DNA of 64,000 bases from Thiorhodovibrio litoralis (lineage in GTDB: Bacteria > Pseudomonadota > Gammaproteobacteria > Chromatiales > Chromatiaceae). Where the stretch lies: NCBI RefSeq assembly GCF_033954455.1, contig NZ_CP121473.1, positions 2,032,501 to 2,096,500 on the forward strand. The letters are read 5' to 3'. A program made the translations under genes and the position numbers. Positions 19,291 to 26,664 of this stretch are shown here, in pieces (the first letter of the stretch is position 1; each line of letters opens with the position of its first letter). Under the pieces are notes generated by a model that made no database searches, was not told where the DNA came from, and saw only the letters and a list, made by a program, of their open reading frames with translations.

Positions 19291-19845
19291 TTATAGCCGC
19301 GTGGCATCTTTTGATGAGGTGTTTGCAGCGGTCATGCGGCGCACCAGTACTTTGCTGGCCTGGTCGATGAGGCCAGCGTCAAGCAACCAGTCGCGGGCAT
19401 CCTCGGCGTCTTGCTCGAACCAGGCCCGGGTGCTGCCAAGGCGAAAGGAATAACCCCAGGCATCCATGTCGGCAAAGAGCCGGGCGCGCGGGATACCGAG
19501 CAATTGCTCGCCGATGAGAATCTGCAGCATGCAGACGGCGTTTTCCTCCGCCACAGTGCCGCCGGCGTCGGTGTGGAGTGTCGCGCGGCGTTGCTCATCC
19601 ATGCAAATGAAGTGACAGGCCTCGTGCAGCGCGGAATGCACCGGGGTGTCAGGTCGCACCAGCAACTGGTTGCCGACCAGGCCAGCCTCGGGGGCGCCCC
19701 AGTAAGAACCGGGAATCTCGGCTTTGGCCGCCAGTTCTCGCACGACTAGGCCGTAACCAGCGAGTGCCGTGGCAATTCGGGGGCGCTCAGCCGCGCCGAA
19801 GCACAATACTTCGGCCGGACTGGCGGGCGCGCGATTGCTGGCCAT
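19291..19845 (-). CDS. Conserved small HEXXH protein downstream of speE
   Basis: About 184 residues from the ATG at 19845, nine nt after the speE stop, so probably cotranscribed. The longer open frame reaches back inside speE and its first 60 residues look like shadow sequence. The motif HEACHFICMDEQRR (near residue 75) fits HEXXH, the zinc-metallopeptidase signature. A second conserved-looking stretch, GGTVAEENAVCMLQILIG, has an acidic residue in the place of a third zinc ligand as in gluzincin-like folds. No signal peptide or membrane segment is present. Peptidase activity is inference; I recognise no named family. Confidence 0.65.
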   Translation of the reverse strand: MASNRAPASPAEVLCFGAAERPRIATALAGYGLVVRELAAKAEIPGSYWGAPEAGLVGNQLLVRPDTPVHSALHEACHFICMDEQRRATLHTDAGGTVAEENAVCMLQILIGEQLLGIPRARLFADMDAWGYSFRLGSTRAWFEQDAEDARDWLLDAGLIDQASKVLVRRMTAANTSSKDATRL

Positions 19846-19853
19846 CGCACCAC

Positions 19854-20723
19854 TCAAAGCACTGTCGGAGGCTTGGCCATGGCCTCGACAAAGAACTGGG
19901 GCGCGGCCAGGGATGCTTGGTGCATCGCTGCGTTGTAATACTTGGTGGCAAAGCCGGGCGTCTGCGCTGCCTCGCGGCGCCAGTCCGCGAGCGTGCGGTC
20001 CTTGGATGCCATGGTGGCACTCCACCAGCCGGAGGGATAAATGGCCTGCGGAAAGAACAAAGTGCGCTGGTCGGCAAAGCCTGCTTCGTTGAGATCGGCA
20101 TACATGCCACGGATGATGTCCATATTGTAGAGCGGCGATTCGCTTTGCTGCACCAGCAGGCCACCGGGTGCCAGCGCCGCCAAGCAGTCGCGGTAAAAGT
20201 CCGCGGTGAACAGCCCCTCGGCCGGACCGACCGGATCGGTGCTGTCGATGATGATCACATCCAGGCTCGCCTTGTCGACCTGGCGAATCCAGGCGATGCC
20301 GTCTTCAAACAGCAATCGGGCGCGTGGGTCCTGGTTGCTTTCGGTCAGCTCGGGGAAGAACTGCTCGGCCACCCGGGTCACGCGCTCGTCGATATCGATC
20401 TGCATCGCCAACTCGACATCCGCATGCTTGAGCACTTCGCGCAAGGTGCCGCAGTCGCCGCCACCGATGATGGCGACATGACGCGGTGCCTGATGCGTGA
20501 AGAGCACCGGGTGGGACAGCATCTCGTGGTAGAGGAAATTATCCCGGCTGCTCAGCATGGTGAAGCCGTCGATCACCATCAGGTGGCCGAAGCCTTCGGT
20601 GTCATACACCTCAATGCTCTGGTAGGGCGACTGCTCCTCATGCAGCTTGCTCTTGATGCGCAGTGAGAAGGCGCTGCCGGAGTTGTCGGCGATCTCGGTG
20701 AACCATTGCTCAGGATTCAGCAT
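19854..20723 (-). CDS. speE: Spermidine synthase
   Basis: A 289-residue aminopropyltransferase that makes spermidine from putrescine and decarboxylated S-adenosylmethionine. It shows the spermidine-synthase signature VAIIGGGDCGTLREVLKH with the acidic residue at the end of the next strand (MQIDIDERV), plus the LDVIIIDSTDPVGPAEGLF catalytic segment. The substrate-binding YHEMLSHP segment is also present. The length matches E. coli SpeE (288). The methylthioadenosine it releases is the substrate of the mtaD/mtnA genes about 5 kb away, a functional link though not an operon. No speD is seen in the window. Confidence 0.95.
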   Translation of the reverse strand: MLNPEQWFTEIADNSGSAFSLRIKSKLHEEQSPYQSIEVYDTEGFGHLMVIDGFTMLSSRDNFLYHEMLSHPVLFTHQAPRHVAIIGGGDCGTLREVLKHADVELAMQIDIDERVTRVAEQFFPELTESNQDPRARLLFEDGIAWIRQVDKASLDVIIIDSTDPVGPAEGLFTADFYRDCLAALAPGGLLVQQSESPLYNMDIIRGMYADLNEAGFADQRTLFFPQAIYPSGWWSATMASKDRTLADWRREAAQTPGFATKYYNAAMHQASLAAPQFFVEAMAKPPTVL

Positions 20724-20796
20724 GATGTTTCCAGTGATCGGTGGTCGGTGAATGCTTTAACAGTTGCCGCGGCGGCGCGTTTTCGGCTTGAGAGTA

Positions 20797-21129
20797 TCAG
20801 CGCGGATAATGATCATCGAGATTTGCGGGGCAGAGCACGTCGCGCATGATTCCGATCAGCTCCAGCAACTGACCGTTACGGATGCGATAGAAAATGCGGT
20901 TGGCGTCCTTGCGGGCAATGACGATGTTCTTGTTGCGCAATTGCTCAAGGTGCTGGGAAATGTTGCTCTGCGAGGTGCCCGTGCGCTCGACGATTTCACC
21001 GACCGAGAGCTCTTGGTCCCCGAGCGAGCAGAGAATTTTCCAGCGCAGCGGATGCGCCATGGCCTTGAGCGCGTTGGCGGTCAGGGTGGTATTTTCCGGG
21101 CTCGGATGTTGTTCTGGTTGTTCGCTCAT
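20797..21129 (-). CDS. ArsR-family repressor with SqrR/BigR-like cysteine pair
   Basis: A 110-residue winged-helix repressor. The ArsR core is clear: ALKAMAHPLRWKILCSLG, the recognition helix TSQSNISQHLEQLRNKNIV and the wing ARKDANRIFYRI. There is no metal-binding ELCVCDL motif in the recognition region. Instead there are two cysteines only: C34 in WKILCSLG and C100 in RDVLCPAN, 66 residues apart. SqrR of Rhodobacter capsulatus senses persulfide through C41 and C107, also 66 apart and in equivalent structural positions. A sulfide/persulfide-responsive repressor is therefore likely. GGAGGG 10 nt before the ATG supports the start. Its targets are not evident locally. Confidence 0.8.
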   Translation of the reverse strand: MSEQPEQHPSPENTTLTANALKAMAHPLRWKILCSLGDQELSVGEIVERTGTSQSNISQHLEQLRNKNIVIARKDANRIFYRIRNGQLLELIGIMRDVLCPANLDDHYPR

Positions 21130-21214
21130 GTTGTTCAGCCCTCCTACCGGGTGCCGGGACCTGGAGGTTGTTTCGCCCGGCGCGGATAGCCATCCATCAA
21201 TGCGTGTCTTGCCT

Positions 21215-22189
21215 TTAGGGCGCGACGGGTGCTGCCGCCAAGGCGAACTCGTCCGCGCGTTCCGCGTTGTCCAATCCTTGTTCGTGCTCCTGTGGCGCGT
21301 CTTCCTCAGGCAGGCGAATATACCCTGTCATGTTCTTGGCGATACAGATAATGTCGCTGATGCGGTTGTTCGGGTCCAGCAAAGCGGTACGCGAGAACAG
21401 GATGGGCACGCGCAAGCCGTCTTTCGCGATGAAGCGCGCGTCGATCTTGCTTAGCGCGCCGGTGCGGATTAGCGCCTCCAGCCAGGTGCCCATGAAGGCG
21501 CCAGCTTCCTCGTCGCCATCTTCTTCGAAGACATCGCCAATGGCCATGCCGTTCAAATCCTCTGCGCTGTAGTTGAGCATAGCGCAGGCGGCCGGGTTGG
21601 CGAACTTGATCTCGCCTTCAGGGTTGAGCACCAACAAGGCCTCGCCCATGTGGGTGATGATGCGCTCGTTGTATTGTTTCTCGCGCTCGAGCGCGGCGGT
21701 GCGCTCGGCGACTTTCTGTTCCAGCACGCGATTGAGACCGCGCTCTTTCTCGATGAGCCGAAAATAGGTGCTGATTTTGTTGATCAGCAGCAGATCGTCG
21801 ATCGGCTTGAGCAGATAATCGACCGCACCCACGGCGAAGCCGCGTTGCTGGAATTCTTCCGACTTAAAGGCCGCGGTCAGGAAGATAATCGGAATATCGC
21901 GCGTGCGCTTGCGCAGCTTGAGCAAGGAGGCGGTCTGAAAACCGTCCATCTCGGGCATCTGAACATCAAGAATAATCAGGTCGATATCGCGCTGGTCAAG
22001 GGTGATGTCGATGGCCTCGCGCCCGCTCGTGGCCTCCAGCACCTCGGCATCCAGGTGCTTTTGGATCAGGGTGCGCAAGGTGTAGAGGTTGTGCTGATGG
22101 TCGTCGACGATCAGGACCTTGTAACCAGGTTTCACGGGCATGGCGGTGGCGTTGCTTGATGTTGGATCGGGGAGCGGAGCGGGATTCAT
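21215..22189 (-). CDS. Response regulator: receiver plus PAS, no DNA-binding output
   Basis: I start at the ATG at 22189, 16 nt after the stop of the kinase gene, giving 324 residues; the frame is open a little further back into the kinase gene. An intact receiver domain (about residues 22-145) has the acidic pair in VLIVDDHQHN, phospho-acceptor D75 in LIILDVQMPEMDG, the Thr in IFLTAAF and Lys in YLLKPIDD. A coiled-coil linker (RVLEQKVAERTAALEREKQY) and a PAS domain (about 165-290) follow. There is no helix-turn-helix, GGDEF or kinase domain, so output must pass through a partner. It is probably cotranscribed with the upstream histidine kinase. Confidence 0.88.
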   Translation of the reverse strand: MNPAPLPDPTSSNATAMPVKPGYKVLIVDDHQHNLYTLRTLIQKHLDAEVLEATSGREAIDITLDQRDIDLIILDVQMPEMDGFQTASLLKLRKRTRDIPIIFLTAAFKSEEFQQRGFAVGAVDYLLKPIDDLLLINKISTYFRLIEKERGLNRVLEQKVAERTAALEREKQYNERIITHMGEALLVLNPEGEIKFANPAACAMLNYSAEDLNGMAIGDVFEEDGDEEAGAFMGTWLEALIRTGALSKIDARFIAKDGLRVPILFSRTALLDPNNRISDIICIAKNMTGYIRLPEEDAPQEHEQGLDNAERADEFALAAAPVAP

Positions 22190-22205
22190 CACCCAGGGAC
22201 GCGCG

Positions 22206-24665
22206 TTAGCCGGAAGCACCTTGCTGCCCGCTTGGATCACCGGGCGCGGACGACTGATCAGAGGAGTCGCGCGCGGCGGATGTTGGGCTGACAAGGCGAT
22301 CGATCAGCGCGATTAGCTCGTCGGCCGCCAGCGGTTTGCCGCAAAAGGCGGCGGCGCCGGAGGCCAGATAGCGTTGCGCGGCCGGATCATCGCGCGGCCC
22401 GGTGACGATCAGCGGCAGCTGCGCGCAGGCTGGATCTTCGCGCAAGCGCGTGATGCTATCACAGGTGTCCGCAGGCTCGGCCAGCGCGCCAAGCATCACC
22501 AGCGCGCAGGCAGGGTCTTCCTGCAGAGTTTCGAGCGCCTCGTCGACGTCGGCGGCGGTCTGCACGCGCAGCCCGAGGTCTTTGAGATCGTCGGTCAGCT
22601 CGAGCAGGCTCTCGATGTTGCGCTCAAGCAGCAGCACCCAGCCGTCGCCCAGGTCGGTTCGGGCATGGCCGGTTTGGTTATGGTCGGACGCCGGGAGCTC
22701 GGAGGAGTCGTTCGTGTCCCGGTCCTCAATCGCGGGTGCCAGATGCGTGCTGATCGGCGCCTCGTGGCTTTCGAGGATTTCGACCGAGGCGATGTCTCCG
22801 GGGTCGAGCGACAAGGGCAGCGCTAGGGTGAACCGGCTGCCTTGATTGAGGGCGCTGTCGACGGTGATTTTTCCCTTCAGCAGCCCGGCCAGCTCGCGGC
22901 TGATGGACAGACCCAGCCCGGTGCCGCCATAACGCCGGCGGGTCGAGCCATCCGCCTGCTGGAAGGCGTCAAAGATAATCTCTTCCTTGCCAGGCGGAAT
23001 GCCTATGCCGGTGTCGCTGACGCTGATGGCGAGCGGGTAGTGCGCGTCGCTGTGGGCCTCGGCGGTGAGCAACACCTGGCCGTGATGGGTGAACTTGGCG
23101 GCGTTGGAGAGAAAGTTCTTGATAATCTGGCGGATCTTGTCGCGATCGCTGTAGAGACGGGTCGGCGCGTTGGAGGCGATTTCCAGATTGAGCCGCAGCC
23201 CTTTGGAGGTGAAAATCGCCTCGGTCAGGTTGACCAGTTCCTCGAGCATGGAGGGCAGGTCGACCCATTCCAGGCTCATGGTGACCTGGCCCGCCTCGAT
23301 GCGCGAAATATCCAGGATGTTGTCGATCATGCCGCGCAGATCGGTGCTCGCCTCATGAATCACCTGCGCCTGGCGGCGCTGTTCGCCCTCGAGACCGGAT
23401 TCCTTGTCCGCCAGCATTTTCGATAGCAGCAGGATGGCATTCAGCGGCGTGCGCAGCTCGTGACTGACGTTGGCGAGAAATTCTGACTTGAAGCGGTTGG
23501 AGCGCTCCAACTCGCGGGTATGCTGGCGCTCCGCGGCGATGTGCTCGGCATGCGAGCGGGACAGGGCGCTGAGCTGTTCGCCAAGCTCGCGCACCTCAAA
23601 GGGGCCGCGCCAGTGCAAATCCAGTGGCTTTCCTTCGCGCAGTATGTGCTGCACCCCGGCGGTGAGCTCGCGGCCGAAGCGCTCGGCACGGCGTGCGATC
23701 GCCCGCGCCATCACCATTACCACCATGACCAGCACCAGCACAATGGACAGCACGCGCACGATCAGCGTGTTGCGAAAATCAGCGATGGGGGAGGAATCCA
23801 CCGGCCGTCCCACCCACAGTGGCAGCGCGTCTTCGGTCAGGAACATGGGCACCCAGAGGTAAGGCTGGCCAGTGCTGGACTTCGATAAGGCCAGCTTGCC
23901 TTCGGCAAACAGTTGCTCGAGACCGGGAAAATCCTCAAAGGCCTCGGCCCCGTTGCTAATCGGCTGGCCAGGCTTGAGATAGCTGCCGCTGTGGTGCACC
24001 CACAGGGTGTTGCGATAGAACTGCGCCAGACCGCCGACATCCACGGTCATCAATAAGAGCCCGGGTGTTGCTGCGCCGGCTTGAGTCGGTTCGCCAATGG
24101 GGCTTGCAAGCTGCAAGGTGAGCAACTGGCGCGGGTCGCGCGAGGCGGCATAGGGGTTGACCCGAATCCGGCTGACCATCACCTCACCGGGCGCAAGCTT
24201 GCCTGCGGCATTGATGAAACCCTGATTCGGCGGCGCGGGTGGGGTCTCGGTGGGGTGCCACTCCAGATCCTGCGCATCGCGCTCGAGCCAGAAGCGCTCA
24301 TGGCCGAGGTGATCGAGAAACAGAATCTGAATGATGTCGCCTTGGTCCGACAGCATCTGATTGATCCAGCTGGTGTAGCGCGCGCGTGCCAGATCAACCT
24401 GCTGCTCGCTGGTGCCAGGGCCGGTGCCGGTACCGAGCAAAATGCCTGGGTCCGGCAGCTTGGCCAGCAGCCGGATGATCTCGTCGCGACTGGCCAGGTG
24501 CTGGTCGAGATCGCGAAAATCCGCGCGCAGATTTTGCAGATAGGCCTTCTGGAAAAACATGGCGGTGCGTTCCACCACCAGCGGCAGATTGATCACCACC
24601 GCCAGCGTCAGCGGCGCCAGGCCAAACAGCAGCAGCAGGGCAAGGATGTAAAAGCGCAGCTTCAT
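22206..24665 (-). CDS. Membrane hybrid-like histidine kinase with degenerate receiver
   Basis: An 819-residue sensor kinase. It has TM1 at about residues 5-27, a periplasmic sensor of about 270 residues resembling Cache/CHASE-type input domains, and TM2 at about 301-322. A cytoplasmic linker leads to HisKA with H402 in FLANVSHELRTPLNAI. The HATPase has N, G1 and G2 boxes (NFLSNAAKFT, VSDTGIGIP, YGGTGLGLSISR). The C-terminal 120 residues have a receiver fold pattern but lack the phospho-acceptor: ALVMLGALAEP has Gly at residue 726 where Asp is expected, and the acidic pair is also missing. It likely signals to the receiver-PAS protein encoded next. The ligand is unknown. Confidence 0.9.
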   Translation of the reverse strand: MKLRFYILALLLLFGLAPLTLAVVINLPLVVERTAMFFQKAYLQNLRADFRDLDQHLASRDEIIRLLAKLPDPGILLGTGTGPGTSEQQVDLARARYTSWINQMLSDQGDIIQILFLDHLGHERFWLERDAQDLEWHPTETPPAPPNQGFINAAGKLAPGEVMVSRIRVNPYAASRDPRQLLTLQLASPIGEPTQAGAATPGLLLMTVDVGGLAQFYRNTLWVHHSGSYLKPGQPISNGAEAFEDFPGLEQLFAEGKLALSKSSTGQPYLWVPMFLTEDALPLWVGRPVDSSPIADFRNTLIVRVLSIVLVLVMVVMVMARAIARRAERFGRELTAGVQHILREGKPLDLHWRGPFEVRELGEQLSALSRSHAEHIAAERQHTRELERSNRFKSEFLANVSHELRTPLNAILLLSKMLADKESGLEGEQRRQAQVIHEASTDLRGMIDNILDISRIEAGQVTMSLEWVDLPSMLEELVNLTEAIFTSKGLRLNLEIASNAPTRLYSDRDKIRQIIKNFLSNAAKFTHHGQVLLTAEAHSDAHYPLAISVSDTGIGIPPGKEEIIFDAFQQADGSTRRRYGGTGLGLSISRELAGLLKGKITVDSALNQGSRFTLALPLSLDPGDIASVEILESHEAPISTHLAPAIEDRDTNDSSELPASDHNQTGHARTDLGDGWVLLLERNIESLLELTDDLKDLGLRVQTAADVDEALETLQEDPACALVMLGALAEPADTCDSITRLREDPACAQLPLIVTGPRDDPAAQRYLASGAAAFCGKPLAADELIALIDRLVSPTSAARDSSDQSSAPGDPSGQQGASG

Positions 24666-24737
24666 CCGGAATCAGCCCGAAGCCAGAATCCTAAAAAAGG
24701 TGGGAGCGAGACTGGGCGCTCTGGCAAGCAAGACTGC

Positions 24738-25238
24738 TCAGAGCCGACGACGGATGTCTTCCAGTAATCCGGCAGCCGCTGTTTCGACCAGATCCAGCAC
24801 CCGGTCGAAGCCGCTTGGACCGCCATAATAGGGGTCGGGTACCTCCCGCACCGACGCATTCGGGGCGAAGTCCATAAACATCCGCAGTCGGCTGGTTAGT
24901 CCTGGTGGGCACAGCTCTCTCAGGTCGCGGAAGTTGTCCCGATCCATCGCCAGCACATAGTCGAACGCATGAAAATCCTCCACCGTCGCGCGCCGCGCCC
25001 GAATATCGCCGAGCTCGATCCCGCGCAGCTGCGCAGCCTGAGTGGCGCGCGCATCGGGCGGTTCGCCAACATGGTAGGCATGGGTGCCGGCGGAATCGAT
25101 GGTGATCCGATCGGCGAGTCCCGCCTGTCGGACCAGATGGCGAAAGACGCCCTGCGCCGTTGGTGAGCGGCAGATATTGCCCATACAGACGAAAAGCACG
25201 CGCACGGCGTCTGCTCGGTTGTTGGTGGTGTCGGTCAT
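24738..25238 (-). CDS. Low-molecular-weight protein tyrosine phosphatase
   Basis: A 166-residue LMW-PTP. The catalytic P-loop CX5R is C18-MGNIC-R24 within VLFVCMGNICRSPTAQG, and the general-acid Asp is in VPDPYYGG near residue 137. It hydrolyses phosphotyrosine or related phospho-substrates in the cytosol. In some bacteria it pairs with a BY-kinase in polysaccharide export, but no such kinase or capsule gene is nearby. This divergent type without a kinase may instead act on phospho-arginine or small molecules. A GGGGAG motif precedes the ATG. The kinase gene upstream on the same strand direction ends the local cluster. Confidence 0.92.
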   Translation of the reverse strand: MTDTTNNRADAVRVLFVCMGNICRSPTAQGVFRHLVRQAGLADRITIDSAGTHAYHVGEPPDARATQAAQLRGIELGDIRARRATVEDFHAFDYVLAMDRDNFRDLRELCPPGLTSRLRMFMDFAPNASVREVPDPYYGGPSGFDRVLDLVETAAAGLLEDIRRRL

Positions 25239-25668
25239 GAGGCTCCCCTGTGCTCATTCAGTCCTGATTCAGTGATGGTTTGCGGTCGTCGGCCAGCGCG
25301 ATTGCACTCACTCGCAGGTCATCGAAAATTTAGCACGATTTCCCGATACCAGGGGTGGGCGAGAGTATTAGCATTGGCTGCCGGATATGCTGCATGAGCA
25401 TCCTGGTGCCCAGCCAATCTTCACGCAGACTACCGGATTGGATCTGGCCCATGCACCCGATTGCAGCGCATCGCTAACACTGCACAATAATGGTGCGCTT
25501 GCGCGGCCGGCGGGCAGGGTTTGTGCGAGTAGGGAGTTTTACTTTGCCATGACATTTGTGCAGCGGAGCCTCACCATTTTAGCGCTCGTGCAGGCGCTTG
25601 TTTGATGAAGCACAAAAAATCCGAAATTTCCTGTCGCTCGTGCTGTCGTTGTCCCCGGCGCAAAGACT
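25239..25668. other. Non-coding stretch upstream of the candidate sRNA
   Basis: About 430 nt between the phosphatase start and the sigma-54 promoter. No reading frame here has a credible start, ribosome site or composition. It should hold the minus-strand promoter of the phosphatase gene and, on the plus-strand side, enhancer sites for the small RNA. Apart from the NtrC-like site at 25481-25496, a direct repeat CGCTCGTGC occurs at 25583-25591 and 25635-25643, upstream of the promoter. Confidence 0.5.
25481..25496. promoter_or_regulatory. NtrC-type enhancer site
   Basis: TGCACAATAATGGTGC contains the dyad GCAC-N7-GTGC, the core of the NtrC binding pattern known from glnA-type enhancers. It lies about 200 nt upstream of the predicted sigma-54 transcription start, a normal distance for an enhancer. 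Only one full site is evident. Confidence 0.5.
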
Positions 25669-25684
25669 TGGCACGCTATATGCT
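25669..25684 (+). promoter_or_regulatory. Sigma-54 (RpoN) -24/-12 promoter
   Basis: TTGGCACGCTATATGCTT carries the invariant GG (25670-25671) and GC (25682-25683) separated by exactly 10 nt, with the full TTGGCAC -24 element. Transcription is expected to begin near 25695. The only feature it can serve on the plus strand is the small RNA, since kdsB is convergent. Confidence 0.65.
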
Positions 25685-25694
25685 TAACTAATAT

Positions 25695-25786
25695 CGACGG
25701 ACTCTTTTCCTCTCTCTCCGCCGAGCTCCGTCTTCCAACCTCCTCAGTGGTGAATCGCCCCGGGCGCATGCTCGGGGCATTTTTTT
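25695..25786 (+). ncRNA. Candidate sigma-54-dependent small RNA
   Basis: Predicted transcript of about 92 nt, bounded by a sigma-54 promoter and an intrinsic terminator. The 5' hairpin pairs GACGGA-CTC (25696-25704) with GAG-C-TCCGTC (25723-25732), nine base pairs with one bulged C. It closes an 18-nt loop TTTTCCTCTCTCTCCGCC that is all pyrimidine except one G. A single-stranded linker containing ACCTCCTC, complementary to Shine-Dalgarno sequences, follows before the terminator. There is no credible reading frame. The architecture fits an Hfq-type antisense regulator that blocks ribosome binding sites, probably induced under nitrogen limitation if the NtrC site is real. I recognise no known family. 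Confidence 0.6.
25757..25786 (+). terminator. Rho-independent terminator of the small RNA
   Basis: GCCCCG (25757-25762) pairs with CGGGGC (25773-25778) around a 10-nt loop, followed by A and seven T residues. The T-run is on the plus strand only, so it does not terminate kdsB on the other strand. Confidence 0.8.
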
Positions 25787-25860
25787 CATCATTCAGCACC
25801 CGACAAGGCGATTGTCGCTGCGAGATTGCCCAAGATGCTTTCCTGGGATGCTTGTGGCCA

Positions 25861-26664
25861 TTAGCCTTGGCTGACAAGCCCCAGCCACTCCAGCACGGCG
25901 GGGATGTCATCTCGGGTATCCACCCCGGGGCCCAGGGGCGCACAGGCCTCCTCGACTTGAATCCGCTCGCCATTCCACAACACGCGCAACTGCTCGAGTG
26001 ACTCGATTTGCTCCAGCGGAGCCGGCGGCCAGGCGAGAAAGCGCTCCAGAAAGCCGACGCGATAGGCATAGAGGCCGATATGGCGCTGAAAATGGATGCC
26101 AGGGGGCAGGTGGGCGCGCTCGCCAAGGAAAGCATCGCGATGCCACGGGATGGGCGCGCGGGAGAAATACAGCGCCTGGCCATTTGCGTCCGTCACCACC
26201 TTAACCACATGCGGGTCGGAAAGGGCTCGTGCTGCGTCGATCGGCGTCGACAGGGTGGCCATGCCCAGCGCGGGGTGGGAGTCGAGCGCGCCGGCCACCT
26301 GGTTGATCAGTGCCGGTGGCACGCAGGGCTCGTCGCCCTGCAGGTTAACCACGATGGTGTCCGACTCCCAGGCGCGCAGGCGCATGACCTCCCCAATGCG
26401 ATCAGAACCGCTCGGGTGTTGCGCAGATGTCATCACGGTCTCTGCGCCGAGTTCCCGGCAGACACCCGCGATACGGTCGTCGTCGGTGGCTATCAGTACC
26501 TCGCTGGCGAGGCTGGCGCGGGCGCGTTCCCACACATGGGCGATCAGCGGTTTGCCGCCAATGTCGACCAGCGGCTTGCCGGGCAAGCGTGAGGCTCCGT
26601 AACGGGCGGGTATCACCACTTTGAAGGGCGAATTGGGAGAAGCGGAAGACGTTTTCGGGTTCAC
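25861..26664 (-). CDS. kdsB: CMP-KDO synthetase (3-deoxy-manno-octulosonate cytidylyltransferase)
   Basis: A 267-residue KdsB that activates KDO with CTP for lipopolysaccharide core synthesis. I chose the GTG at 26664: it overlaps the lpxK stop as GTGA, the same coupling used along this operon. The longer frame upstream lies inside lpxK and has no family sequence. The nucleotide-binding motif VVIPARYGASRLPGKPL is at about residue 13, and VNLQGDEPCVPP and the TALED-like SLEQLRVLWNGERI stretch are also present. It is the last gene of exbB-exbD-msbA-lpxK-kdsB. The E. coli protein has 248 residues. Confidence 0.95.
   Translation of the reverse strand: MNPKTSSASPNSPFKVVIPARYGASRLPGKPLVDIGGKPLIAHVWERARASLASEVLIATDDDRIAGVCRELGAETVMTSAQHPSGSDRIGEVMRLRAWESDTIVVNLQGDEPCVPPALINQVAGALDSHPALGMATLSTPIDAARALSDPHVVKVVTDANGQALYFSRAPIPWHRDAFLGERAHLPPGIHFQRHIGLYAYRVGFLERFLAWPPAPLEQIESLEQLRVLWNGERIQVEEACAPLGPGVDTRDDIPAVLEWLGLVSQG

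Noticed and set aside
19846-20025. N-terminal extension of the HEXXH gene into speE
   Set aside because: It is a frame shadow of speE; the conserved-looking protein starts at 19845.
25387-25605. 72-codon plus-strand frame upstream of the sRNA
   Set aside because: No ribosome site, atypical composition, and it overlaps the NtrC-like site and promoter-upstream region.
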